This document shows positions 24,093-34,457 of a DNA stretch of 64,000 nucleotides, piece by piece; within the stretch, counting starts at the first letter, position 1; the number at the start of each line of letters is the position of its first letter. Under the pieces are notes generated by a model. It was given only the letters and a program-made list of their open reading frames with translations. It searched no databases and had not been told where the DNA came from. The stretch covers positions 1,687,219-1,751,218 of the forward strand of contig JADCRB010000056.1 in assembly GCA_021464245.1 (NCBI GenBank), written 5' to 3'. The translations under genes and the position numbers were made by a program. The DNA comes from Carallia brachiata. Its lineage: Eukaryota; Streptophyta; Magnoliopsida; Malpighiales; Rhizophoraceae.

Positions 24093-24358
24093 CCGGAGAA
24101 AGTGTCCAGTTGGTACCTAAAAAATGCAATCAGTTGCATTTTTAATGCAATTGTGTTGATTTTTTTAGGAAAAAAATTTTCTTTGATTTTTTTTTTGTTT
24201 TAGCATATGTCATATGAGATTTACACTTTAAATTTTAAAGTAACACCTATTAATTTTAATTTTTAATTTTATAATTTTTAATTATATATTTTTTCAGTAT
24301 AACTATACTAAATTAGTAAGTGGTTGCATTTGTTTAGGTATCCCACTTTAGTCCGGAT
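24093..24358. mobile_element. MITE with inverted ends CCGGA...AAAGTG
   Basis: The left end CCGGAGAAAGTG ... GTACCTAAAAAATGCAA and the reverse complement of the right end CCGGACTAAAGTG ... TACCTAAACAAATGCAA correspond. The interior is AT-rich. The AT-rich insert near 10460-10700 may be a relative. Confidence 0.55.
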
Positions 24359-24692
24359 GCCAGGTCCGGATGTAGCATGTGAACCTGTATCTTCGCTCAA
24401 ATAACTTGTATACTAAAATACCTTATTTTTTTCCGAAAAAAAGAAAATTTGAGCAGCACAAAAATTTGGCACACTCGTAATGTAAAAATAAAGTAATTTT
24501 AAACCTTATCAAATTGACACTTACTAATGTTGGTACACACCAAGTGGTTGCATTTTATCATTAGATTTTCAATGCGTATATTTTTCTTGAAATTTCATTT
24601 GTTTAGGACATGCAAGGTACTTTGGAACATTTTGAAAGAATATAAACGGGAGGAAAGAGTAGTATTTTAGAGCAGCATAATGAAAAATACGG

Positions 24693-25048
24693 GTTAATAT
24701 ATAAAAATATCATTAACTTTACTTAAAATAATAAATCTAATATTAATTTTAAAAATTAACAATTTACTTCTCTTTAAATTTTTTTTATAATAAATATAGT
24801 ACGCTGTAAAATTTCTTAAACAGAATTTATCTATTTTGATGATGTAGTATTAACGTATATGATTATCATATTATTGAAATAGATATATTCTTATAAATTT
24901 ATTATCAAAATTGACAAATTTTGTTTATATGAATCATTATGTAGTAGATTTGTTACAAAAAAATTTAAAGAGGAGTAAACTGTTACTTTTAAAGTTGGTG
25001 TTATATTTGTTATTTTAAATAAAATTGATGATATTTTTATATATTAAC
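24693..25048. mobile_element. Fold-back MITE with about 115-bp inverted repeats
   Basis: The left GTTAATATATAAAAATATC and the reverse complement of the right end are identical for the first 19 bases. Matching continues through AACAATTTACTTCTCTTTAAA. AT-rich flanks make the duplication ambiguous. Probably a Mutator-type MITE. Confidence 0.65.
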
Positions 25049-26424
25049 TTAAAAATAAAAATTAATTGTATTGATCTAGAATTAAAAATAAAAAATAAAA
25101 AAAAAACAATTCTAACTCGTCCATTAGATTTTCCTCAATTTCAAACTTCACTAAGAGCAACCTAAATCACATCAACAGCGTAAGTCCTCATTAAAAGCAG
25201 CCTAAAATCATCGCAATTCATCATCTGTACATGTTAAGTCTTCGTTAATCCTCCACATTTAATTCCAGTAAGCATCGAACAGTGAAGAAGAAGAAACGCT
25301 GCAGCATGGCGGGGCAGCAACCTCTTATTGCCTTGATGGCAATGTATTCATGATACTTTCTAAGATTATGGGAACAACAATGACTAACTACACACACCCC
25401 TAAAGAAAAAGTAGGTATTCTAAAATACCTTTTTTAAAAAAATATGTATCTATAGGTAATTTTTGTAAAGAAGGTAGACCAATCACAGTTTACTTAGACT
25501 CAAAGATAAAATGCAAAAAAAATTTATTTTATTGCCCCTTCATATGTGTCATATTATTTAGTAAACGTTACTAAGTTATGATGCTCATTTTTATATCTGT
25601 AATTATGCTTCACGTCAATATACTTAATTTAAAATTTTTTAATTTTTTTGGACAAGAAAATATAGATGAAATCTTAGTATATGGTATGACCATGTAATAA
25701 AATTCTTTTTTGTTTTTTTGTGCTTGCATTCTCACACTTATTGACATGAGGTTTCTCTCTCTCTCTCTCTCTCTCTTTTAAATTTTACGGAAAAACCTTA
25801 AAAAAAAGAGAGGACTTTAAAATTCATCAATTGTATTCAATAGCCGTAAAGAACAAGGTAAAAATTATTCATCAATAATTTATTATTGTTAATGACCTTT
25901 TAGTGAGTATATAGTAATATAGACTGTTAAATTATAAAAATATATTAAATTTGAAAACAAAACGATAAACTACATGTTTTCTATGTATTTCACTAAACAT
26001 ATATACATAATTAAACTCATATCATTTGTGTGTCTGAATACTAACTAGAGCAATTAAATTTTTATATATTTTAATTTTTTTTGGTAGACATGTTTTAACG
26101 TTTCCAAACATGTCAGATAAGTATCGTATTTGATATATATATTTACCATAAACATACATTCTACTAAGTGCATGTGTTACATGTAATGAACCCGAGAATT
26201 GAACTCCAGTACTCCAGTCATTTGTTTACATAAATGAGTCCAAATATGTTTTGAGTCTGGGTACGGATCCCAAAGTTCAGTCTGAAATATTGCCTAATTG
26301 AAATGAGAGCTCGATTACAGTTAATGTAATCTACTTCTTACACTATCGTTACAAAAAAAGTTAACAATCGTTTCAAAAAAATACACGCTTTTTTTATACA
26401 AACAAATATTCAAGCAAAACAAAA

Positions 26425-26429
26425 TCGGG
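26425..26429. repeat. Target-site duplication TCGGG, left
   Basis: Identical to 36871-36875. The two copies bracket the Tat element exactly at the TG and CA ends of its LTRs. Confidence 0.9.
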
Positions 26430-26486
26430 TGTAAACATCATTTTTAAAAAAAAAAAAAAAAAAAAATTGAATTCATTGAATTCAAT

Positions 26487-26582
26487 GGCCGGCGTTGCCA
26501 ATTTAGAATTGGCAACGCCGGCCAAAGAAAAGTTAAATTAAAAAAGATTCCTTTCCCATGTGATGTTCACATGGGAAAGGAA
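26487..26582. promoter_or_regulatory. Twin palindromes next to the LTR TATA box
   Basis: The first has perfect 17-bp arms (GGCCGGCGTTGCCAATT) around a TAG loop. The second has perfect 16-bp arms (TTCCTTTCCCATGTGA) around a TGT loop and ends 3 bases before the TATA box. Both are also present in the 3' LTR (36112-36142 and 36167-36201). Confidence 0.8.
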
Positions 26583-26585
26583 CCC

Positions 26586-26593
26586 TATAAATA
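26586..26593 (+). promoter_or_regulatory. TATA box of the Tat LTR promoter
   Basis: TATAAATA followed by a C-rich stretch (AGGCCCCTGCC). It is conserved at 36205-36212 in the 3' LTR. Transcription of the element would start about 30 bases downstream. Confidence 0.7.
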
Positions 26594-27236
26594 GGCCCCT
26601 GCCCCCCAGTTCAAAAGACATTCAGCAAATCTGTAAACAGAAAAATCCAGAGAATTTGAGAGAAAAAGAAAATTTTGAAAATCTCTCAAGAAAATTCTTC
26701 CTTTTCTTACGTGCTTTTACCTGCAGTATACTCTCCTAACTCCTTTTTGAGAGATATTTCAGGGGTAAGCCCAAAAAATTTGCTGTTTCCATTTCTAAAG
26801 TTATTTTTAATTTATATTTCGGATCGCCTAGATCTGAATTTATATAGATCTAAAAATATCAAATTACTACAAATCCGGCTGGGATTAAGCCTCATACGGC
26901 CCTCAGCAAAATCCAGGCAGCTCATCCGAGAACAAGTCCTTCGACCCTCGGTGAAATTAAGTCAGATCGGCTCAGATCAGCTCTCTGCGGTTCTTAACCG
27001 TAGTCAAAACGTCCAAATCAGATCGTTTCAGTCTACCAGTTCAAGAAAAAGCGTGGAATTATTTCTGTCAAGATCAAGCTCGTGCAGCCCTTGACGGAGT
27101 CAAAAAAGGAACACTAATCGGAGGATCTACGGAGATCGACCCCACGTAAATTTTCTTTTCTTTTACAATTTTTATTTGTAATTTATTTTTGTATTTTCGA
27201 GTTTAATTGTTTTAGACTCGAAATTTACGCTTTACA

Positions 27237-27479
27237 AATTTTTGGCACGCTCGGTGGGACAACTTCACCTCCCATCTCTTGTTCCTTAAAAAAAAAAAAG
27301 AGGTAAAAGGGGAGCCGAGAGAAAAAAAAAAAAAAAAAAAAGTAAAAAAAAAAAAGTAAAAGTAAAGTAAAAAAAAAGTAAAAAAAGTAAAAAAAAAGTA
27401 AAAAGTAAAAAGTAAAAAAAAAAGTAAAAAAAAGTAAAAAAAAAAAAAAAAAAAATTTTACAGGTGTTCAGCACATCAA
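27237..27479 (+). other. Tat leader: primer-binding region and A-rich tract
   Basis: TTTTTGGCACGCTCGGTGGG directly follows the LTR, at the place where a tRNA primer would pair. I do not assign the tRNA. It is followed by a GTAAAAAA-type repetitive tract (27340-27455) and then the gag ATG. Confidence 0.7.
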
Positions 27480-29512
27480 ATGGCACCGAAAAGGAGTACA
27501 ACTGCTGCCACAAAAAAGAAGGCAACGGCTCCATTGCCTGCATCAACTACCCTACCTGGGTACGCAGGTCCAGAAACCCGGGGACGGACACAATTTCTTG
27601 CCGTCCAAACCCGACAAAATGTCGAAATGGAGAGTCCACAGCTCGCACAACAGGATCTCTCCCCTGACTCTCTTGCCGCATGGAGGAGTCGATCACCCAC
27701 CCCGATCGAAGTCGGGGGCAACACGACGAAGCCTGCTCAACAAAATCCGACTCACACAGAAGAATCAGAAGAGTTTTCTCCCCCAGTCTTTCCCGGAGCC
27801 TCATCTGTTGCCGTCATGATGACCAACACAACCAGCACAGAGGAAAGAATTTCAGAATTGGAGAACAAAATTTTGCAGCTGATCAGAGTCGTGGAGGAAA
27901 AAGATCAACAGATCGCGCTCTCAAAGGAAAAGCCCCGATCCAAGTTGATCCCGAATCCGCGAGGAGCAACCATATCCACCCGGTTTCACTCCAGAAGCCA
28001 CACCAGCCGACGTCTTCCCTGCAGAAAAGCGACCAGGTAGTTCTACACAGCTGCCACCCTCAAATTCTTAGCTTCGCTATCTGTTCAACAATTGCAGGAA
28101 ATGATAGCCAATACGATCCGACTGCAACAAGCTACATCCTTCCAAGGATCACAGATGTACGTCAAACCGTACACCAGACGGATCGAAAGTCTCAACATGC
28201 CTTTGGGCTACCAGCCGCCCAAATTTCAACAATTCGACGGACGAGGCGATCCCAAACAGCACATCGCCCACTTCGTTGAAACCTGCAACAACGCAGGGAC
28301 TTATGGAGATCTCTTGGTGAAGCAGTTTGTTCGTTCACTCAGGGAGACCGCTTTCACCTGGTTCATAAATCTTGAACCAGAATCGATCGACAGTTGGGAA
28401 CAGCTACAACGAGAGTTCCTCAACAGATTTTTCAGCACTCGAAGGACGGTAAGTATGATGGAGCTTACCAGCACCAAACAAAGAAAGGAGAGCCCGTTGT
28501 CGAATACATCAACAGATGGCGTGCCCTCAGCTTGGACTGCAAAGATCGCCTGACGGAGACTTCTGCCGTGGAGATGTGCATCCAGGGAATGCATTGGGAG
28601 CTGTTATACATCCTGCAGGGTGTCAAACCCCGAACTTTCGAAGAACTGGCGACCCGCGCACATGATATGGAGATAAGCATCCAGACTTCCGGAGGCACGG
28701 TTCCCATCCAGTTGGACCAGCAAGGGGGCAGAAGGGAGATTAAGAAACCCAACAGCTCCGGAAAAGGAAAAGAAGTGATGACTGTTGAAGCCGCACCAGT
28801 AAAAGTGGGCGCCAAAGCTAAGGTAAATCCTCCGACCCAAATAACTCAGCCAAAACAACAGGAAAGGCGGAAGGTGACATTGCGAGAGTTGGAGCAAAGC
28901 AGTATCCATTCCCCGACTCAGACGTCCCCACATCTTGACCAACTCTTGGAGGCGAAGCTGATCGAACTCCCAGAGTGCAAGCGGCCGAATGAAAAGGATC
29001 GAGTCAGCGATCCGAGATTCTGCAAATATCACCGGATAGTAAGTCATCCAACCGAGAAGTGTTTCGTCCTGAAGGAGCTAATCATGAAGCTCAAAAGCCA
29101 GAATAAAATCATTCTGGACCAGGAAGGCATAACCTCGCAAACCACCACCATCACTTCAAAACCATCAGAAGAGGTGACACACCGTAAGGAGGAGCCGCTC
29201 GACAACAAAAAGTCGACAACGGAGAAGGTATATGAAGCTCTCCAAACCCTTCTCGCTAACCCTCAGCTGTTTATAGCTTTGCAATCAACAGAAGTGTGGC
29301 AAAATCAAGTCAGCAATACTCTCCAGACCTCAGCTGAATCACAGCCATCAAATGAGTCTAACTCAGCGGAGCAACAGGCGGACCAAAATCACGTCGGATG
29401 TTACTCTGCTATCTCATTTTCAGATGAGGATCTCCTGCTGGGGTCCAAACCCCACAATCGGCCGCTGTATGTATCAGGCTATGTGAAGAACAGAAGGTCC
29501 GACGTATTCTGA
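27480..29512 (+). pseudogene. Tat gag, frame broken
   Basis: Structural protein that would form the particle around the element RNA. The N-terminal part starts at ATG 27480 and runs to a stop at 28038, with an apparent frame excursion between about 27960 and 28080. The conserved gag domain follows (28092-28700): FVRSLRETAFTWF, SIDSWEQLQREFLNRF, YINRWRALSLDCKDRL and ATRAHDMEISI. A single-base change in an A run near 28484 moves the frame. The C-terminal part has SDPRFCKYHR and ends at 29512. This is the retrotransposon gag family typical of Tat. I did not see a clear CCHC zinc knuckle. Confidence 0.85.
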
Positions 29513-30178
29513 TCGACGATGGCTCAGCAGTCAATATTATCCCAAAATCCACCATAAAGGAGCTCGGCATCGGTTGATGAATTATCAGACAGCCGCTTGA
29601 TGATTCATGGCTTTAATCAAGGAGGACAGAAAGCAATTGGGATGATTCGCTTGGAGCTAACTATCGGTAATCTCACTTCTAGCACTCTATTTCACGTGAT
29701 TGATGCACGTACCACATATAAGATGTTGCTAGGACGACCGTGGATTCATGGAAATGGAGTTGTGCTCTCAAGCCTGCATCAGTGCTTCAAGTACTACAAT
29801 GGTGGCGTTCAAAAGGTCAATGCTGACTTAAAGCCGTTCGATGATGCTGAATCACATTTGGCGGATGCAGTCTTCTACACCGACACAGACAATCCGGAGA
29901 TCATTCCATCAAAAGCTACTTGGACTGGGGGCATCCACAAAAAGGGAAAAGCTGTCGAAGAACCTGCCAATGCCCAACCCCAGGCTCCAACAAATGAAAA
30001 GCTGCCACAGCCTGCTGAACTCGTCCGAAGGATGTTGCATCTTCAAGCTCCACTCCAGTCCTACGCTATGTGCCGAAGTCACGACGCTCAGAAGGTCAAC
30101 CCCCTTTCTCTTATTGTATTGATCTTAAACAGGAGCAAGGTCATAGCCAACCCAAAACAAAGGAGCTGCACAACCTGA
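29480..30178 (+). pseudogene. Tat protease region
   Basis: Aspartic protease that would cut the polyprotein. The active-site stretch reads LIDDGSAVNIIP (29504-29545) and lies just after a frame break in a G run near 29496. The flap and core continue as RLMIHGFNQGGQKAIG and LLGRPWIHGNG (29590-29755). After 29780 the sequence is a poorly conserved linker. Confidence 0.75.
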
Positions 30179-30689
30179 AGGAGACTTACACTCTGCCGAT
30201 ACCAAAGATTGAGCCGGTTTTTCTTCAAAACCATTAAAAGGCTTCGTCAAACCACACACGGGGGCAGTCGAAGGCGGCTCACTTCCAGAAAGAAGAACAC
30301 ATGAAGGATTTGATCCTAATGCATACAAGCTTTTGGCAAAGGCGGGCTATGACTTTCAAACCCGAGCACAATGGGTACGCTGCCGTCCACACATGGCGCC
30401 GCTTCTCAAACATCACAGTCCCGACCTGGCTTAGGCTATCAGGAGAAGTCACCTGTGCGGATCACGCTAAAGAGCCGAAGCCGAGCAGCTGATGCACGTG
30501 CCATCACCACCACCACCAAACAAGACAGGCTTATCCAGTCAAACAAAGAAGGTGAAGTCAGAGGTTCTGCATTTCATGTCACAATTAGCGAGGAGGCTGA
30601 TTCCGACTCATCAGATGGTGAAGTGAAGGAGGCTCCCCCGGAACTTGAAGATGGTGGCCAAGCAACTGTTGATGAACTCAAGGAGGTCA

Positions 30690-31710
30690 ATCTTGGCTCT
30701 CCGGAAGATCCTCGACCTACATTTGTAAGTGCTTTACTTACTGCAGAAGAAGAGCAAGAATATGTTCAGGTATTAAGTCAATACAGGGACGTGTTCGCAT
30801 GGAGTTACAAAGAAATGCCTGGACTTGACCCAAAAATTGCGGTGCATCGTCTAGCAGTAAAGAAGGGTGTCGTTCTGTCAAGCAGCCACAACGACGGTTC
30901 CGCCCGGAACTCATTCCACAAATCGAGGAGGAGGTGAACAAGCTGATCAATGCCGGCTTCATCCGAGAGGTCACCTACCCAACGTGGATTGCCAACATTG
31001 TCCCGTAAGAAAGAAGAATGGACAGTTGAGGGTATGTGTTGATTTTCGAGATCTTAACAAGGCCTGCCCGAAAGATGACTTTCCATTGCCCATAACGGAG
31101 ATCACAGTCGATGCAACAACGGGTCACGAAGCATTGTCTTCATGGATGGTTCTTCAGGCTATAACCAAATCAGAATGGCACCAGAAGACGAGGAGTTGAC
31201 AGCATTCCGCACCCCAAAAGGTATATACTGCTACAAAGTTATGCCGTTTGGATTGAAAAATGCTGGCGCCACTTATCAACGTGCTATGCAAAAAATTTTT
31301 GATGACATGCTGCACAAGATTGTAGAATGTTATGTTGATGACTTAGTTGTAAAGACTAAGAAGCGCAAAGACCACCTCGAGGATCTCAAGACAGTGTTCG
31401 AAAGACTTCGGAGGCATCAGCTCAAAATGAACCCTCTCAAGTGCGCATTCGGTGTCACATCAGGAAAGTTTCTTGGGTTCGTGGTGCGCCATCGTGGAAT
31501 CGAAGTTGATCAGTCAAAGGTTGAGGCAATTCAAAAGATGCCTGAACCTAAAAACCTGCACGAGCTGCGAAGTCTACAAGGAAAGCTGGCCTACATTCGC
31601 CGTTTCATCTCCAATTTAGCTGGGAGATGTCAACCTTTCCATCGGTTGATGAAGAAGGATGTCAACTTCGAGTGGGACGAAGCTTGCAGCAAAGCCTTTG
31701 AAGCATAAAG
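30690..31710 (+). pseudogene. Tat reverse transcriptase, frame broken
   Basis: Copies element RNA to DNA. Seen in order: VFAWSYKEMPGLDP (upstream part), RVCVDFRDLNKACPKDDFP (about 31032), YNQIRM, TAFRTPKGIYCYKVMPFGLK, and the catalytic YVDDLVV (31331-31351), then LGFVVRHRGIEVD. The frame is moved near 30871, 31005 and 31139, each time at a C, G or T run one base shorter than the family reading needs. Without those breaks the core would look well conserved. Confidence 0.9.
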
Positions 31711-32217
31711 AAGTACTTTCCAATCCACCGGTCCTAGGTGCTCCAATTCAAGGAAAGTCGTTGATTCTCTACATTGCAGCACAGGAAAGATCTTTGGGAG
31801 CCTTGCTTGCACAGGAAAACGAGCAGGGAAAGGAAGTTGCCCTGTACTACTTGAGCAGAACACTAAACGGTCCGGAGCTGAGTTATTCGCCCATTGAAAA
31901 GACATGTCTAGCACTGTTCTTTGCCATTGACAAGCTGAGGCACTACATGCAAGCTCACACGGTACGTCTCATTGCCAGAGCTGATCCTGTCAAATATATC
32001 TTATCCAGACCAATCTTGTCAGGACGACTTGCCAAGTGGGCAGTAATCCTACAAAGCTACGACATTGTCTACGTGCCTCAAAAAGCAGTCAAAGGACAAG
32101 CTCTAGCAGACTTCCTTGCAGATCACCCTATTCCGTCAGATTGGGAGTTCACAGATGATCTTCCAGATGAAGAGGTCTTTTACATTGAGACACTACCACC
32201 ATGGACGATGTTCTTTT
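31690..32217 (+). pseudogene. Tat RNase H domain (RT-linked)
   Basis: Removes RNA from RNA-DNA hybrids. Seen: PVLGAPIQGKSLILYIAAQ, ALYYLSRTL, LSYSPIEKTCLALFFA, LRHYMQAHTVRL and KGQALADFLADHP. It starts after frame breaks near 31706 and 31719 and ends at a stop caused by a T run at 32214-32217. Confidence 0.85.
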
Positions 32218-32634
32218 GATGGTGCAGCAAGGCGTGATGGTGCTGGTGCTGGCATAGTGTTTGTCACTCCTCAACGACAAATACTACCATATGCTATCAT
32301 TCTCGGTGAGTTATGTTCAAATAATGTTGCTGAATACCAGGCTTTGATCATTGGTCTTCAAATGGCTGTCGATATGAAGATTCCAACTATAGAAGTCCAT
32401 GGAGATTCCCAGCTCGTCATCAACCAACTTACAGGATTGTATGACGTGAAGAAAGAGGACCTTGCGCCTTACCATCAACGTGCTCGACAGCTAATGGATG
32501 AATTTGAAAGCATCACCTTGGAGCATGTGCCTCGACGAGAAAACACTCAGGCAGACGCGTTGGCTAACCTGGCCACTCTCTTGCAAAGTCAGAAATCCAG
32601 GCTACAGTTGTTGCCGTATGCCAGAAATGGATAG
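32218..32634 (+). pseudogene. Second RNase H domain (archaeal-type aRNH) of Tat
   Basis: A second, separate RNase H: FDGAARRDGAGAGIVF, NNVAEYQALIIGLQMA, VHGDSQLVINQL and ENTQADALANLA give the D, E, D, D catalytic set in one frame up to a stop at 32632. Presence of this extra domain after the RT-linked RNase H is a known mark of the Tat lineage. It overlaps the end of the preceding ORF in another frame. Confidence 0.85.
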
Positions 32635-32649
32635 TGCCACAAAGGATGA

Positions 32650-33946
32650 TGAAGAAACTACAGCAGCCAACGCTGTATCTGTACGTCTCGCGGAGGACGA
32701 GGATGGGCGTCAACCAATCATTGACTACCTACAGCACGGGAAGCTGCCCGAAGATCGTCGTCATAAGACAGAAATTCAACGACGAGCTCCCCGCTTCATA
32801 TATCTCAAGGATGCTCTGTATCGAAGGTCTTTTGATGGAGTTTACTTCGCTGCCTAGCCAATGAAGAGGCAAAACAGGCTCTCACTGAAGCACATTCTGG
32901 TGTTTGTGGCGGACATCAATCGGGCCTAAGTTGCACTTCCAACTCAGAAGGATGGGATACTACTGGCCAACCATGGTACGTGATTCAATTGAGTTTGCTA
33001 AAACCTGTCAAGCTTGTCAATTTCATGCGAATTACATACATCAACCACCGGAGCCACTGCATCCAACTGTCTCATCCTGGCCCTTTGAAGCTTGGGGTCT
33101 CGACTTAGTGGGGCCCTTGCCAAAGTCATCCCTAGGTCACCTGTACATCCTCGCAGCAACCGACTACTTCTCAAAATGGGCTGAAGCCATTCCACTTAGA
33201 GAGGTAAAGAAGGAGCATGTTGCCAATTTCATCCGGACTCAGCTGATCTATCGCTATGGAGTCCCTCGATTCATCATCACTGATAATGGTAAGCAGTTCT
33301 ACAACAGCTTAATCGACAAGCTCTGCGAGAAATTCAAGTTCAAGCAGTACAAGTCATCCATGTACAATGCCCCAGCAAATGGCTTGGCTGAAGCATTCAA
33401 CAAGACCTTATGCAACCTGTTGCGAAGGTAGTCTCTAAATCCAAAAGAGATTGGCATGACAGAATTCCGGAGGCATTATGGGCGTATCGTACAACTTACC
33501 GGACTCCAACACAGGCGACGCCATACTCACTTGTCTACGGTGTCGAAGCAATACTGCCGTTGGAAACACAGATTCCATCCCTGCGCATGGCTGTTCTGGA
33601 AGGACTCACACAGGAGGAGAATGCTCGCCTACGTCTGGATGAGTTAGAAGCTCTCGATGAAAGGAGGCTCGAAGCACAACAGCAACTTGAGTGCTACCAA
33701 GCCCGGCTCACCAACACATTCAACCGCAGGGTCCGCCCTCGATCTTTTCAAGTTGGAGACCTTGTTCTTGCAGTGCGACGGCCCATCAACATGAAGCATC
33801 GGCCTGGTGACAAGCTTACTTCCAAATGGGACGGGCCATACTTAGTGCAGGAGGCCTACACTCACAACGCTTACATGCTGTCAGACCAAGAAGGCGTCCG
33901 AATCGGCCCAATCAATGGTAAATTTCTGAAACAATATTATGTGTAA
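32650..33946 (+). pseudogene. Tat integrase, frame broken
   Basis: Inserts element DNA into the chromosome. The N-terminal zinc-binding part has AHSGVCGGHQ and CQACQFH. The catalytic core has GLDLVGPLP (first Asp), FIITDNGKQF (second Asp) and a Glu in GLAEAFNKTL. The C-terminal part has LWAYRTTYRTPTQATPYSL, FQVGDLVL, KWDGPYLV and NGKFLKQYYV up to the stop at 33944. No chromodomain is seen, as expected for Tat. Frame breaks lie near 32848, 32923 and 33425, each in a short homopolymer. Confidence 0.88.
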
Positions 33947-33949
33947 ATA

Positions 33950-34027
33950 TGTTTGAAAAAAAAAAAAAAATCAAAAAAAAAAAAAAAAAAAAAAGAAAGA
34001 AAAAAAAATCAAAAAAATCAAAAAAAT

Positions 34028-34062
<35 letters not shown>

Positions 34063-34360
34063 AAAAAAAAAAAAAAAAAAAAAAAAGTTCGGAAGTCCCG
34101 ATCTGAAAGTCCAAGCGAAAATCCAAACCCAAAATCCAAACCCAAACACTTGAGCCCAATTCAGAAAACCAACCAACCAAAAAATCCAAAACCCAAACAC
34201 TCAACCCAAATCCAAAAGTCCAATCTAAACCCAAACATCACCCAAATCAATCCAAAGCCCAAAACCCAAAAATTCCAAGTTCCAAACACAGTCCAGAACC
34301 AAGTTCAAAATCCAATCCAACTCCTGGCCCGCATGAGTATAAACTGTGAACGGCCCAAAA
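33950..34360 (+). other. A-rich and CCAAA-rich spacer between pol and the homeodomain ORF
   Basis: Long A runs broken by TC (33956-34086), then about 250 bases rich in CCAAA/CCCAA. It would translate as Lys-rich and then Asn/Pro/Lys-rich low-complexity peptide, which I do not take as coding. Confidence 0.7.
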
Positions 34361-34361
34361 A

Positions 34362-34369
34362 TATAAAAG
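34362..34369 (+). promoter_or_regulatory. Possible internal TATA box for the homeodomain ORF
   Basis: TATAAAAG preceded by CGGCCCAAAA, 96 bases before the ATG at 34458. The stretch between them looks like a C/A-rich plant leader. This suggests that a captured gene brought its own promoter, but nothing here proves it is used. Confidence 0.4.
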
Positions 34370-34457
34370 CGACGGAGGGTTTGAGTCTGAAACTCAGCAT
34401 CAGTCTCAATCGATCTTCACCACACACCAAGACCTTTGCTCCTCTGCCACAAGAAAG

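Larger units (their letters stand above)
22946..26424 (-). repeat. Inverted block of array units
   Basis: Array landmarks appear here reverse-complemented: hairpins at 23243, 23512 and 25405, exon 12 and exon 11 surroundings at 23398 and 23938, a 'caatggctt' block, and the 3'-flank blocks at 25130-25340. A CA-AAC microsatellite (23175-23192) and a (CT)n run (25751-25776) also lie here. No gene is seen. Confidence 0.6.
26430..27236 (+). repeat. 5' LTR of the Tat element
   Basis: 807 bp. Two strong palindromes lie in U3 at 26487-26523 and 26548-26582, and a TATA box, TATAAATA, at 26586-26593. Compared with the 3' LTR it is shorter, with several one-base shorter homopolymers and without an ATTGAATTCAATGG-type expansion. 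Confidence 0.92.

Noticed and set aside
26487..26582. CRISPR-like repeat or rho-independent terminator
   Set aside because: It is a plant LTR; the palindromes are single, different, and upstream of a TATA box.
27286..27546. Phe-rich minus-strand frame
   Set aside because: It is the reverse of the A-rich Tat leader.
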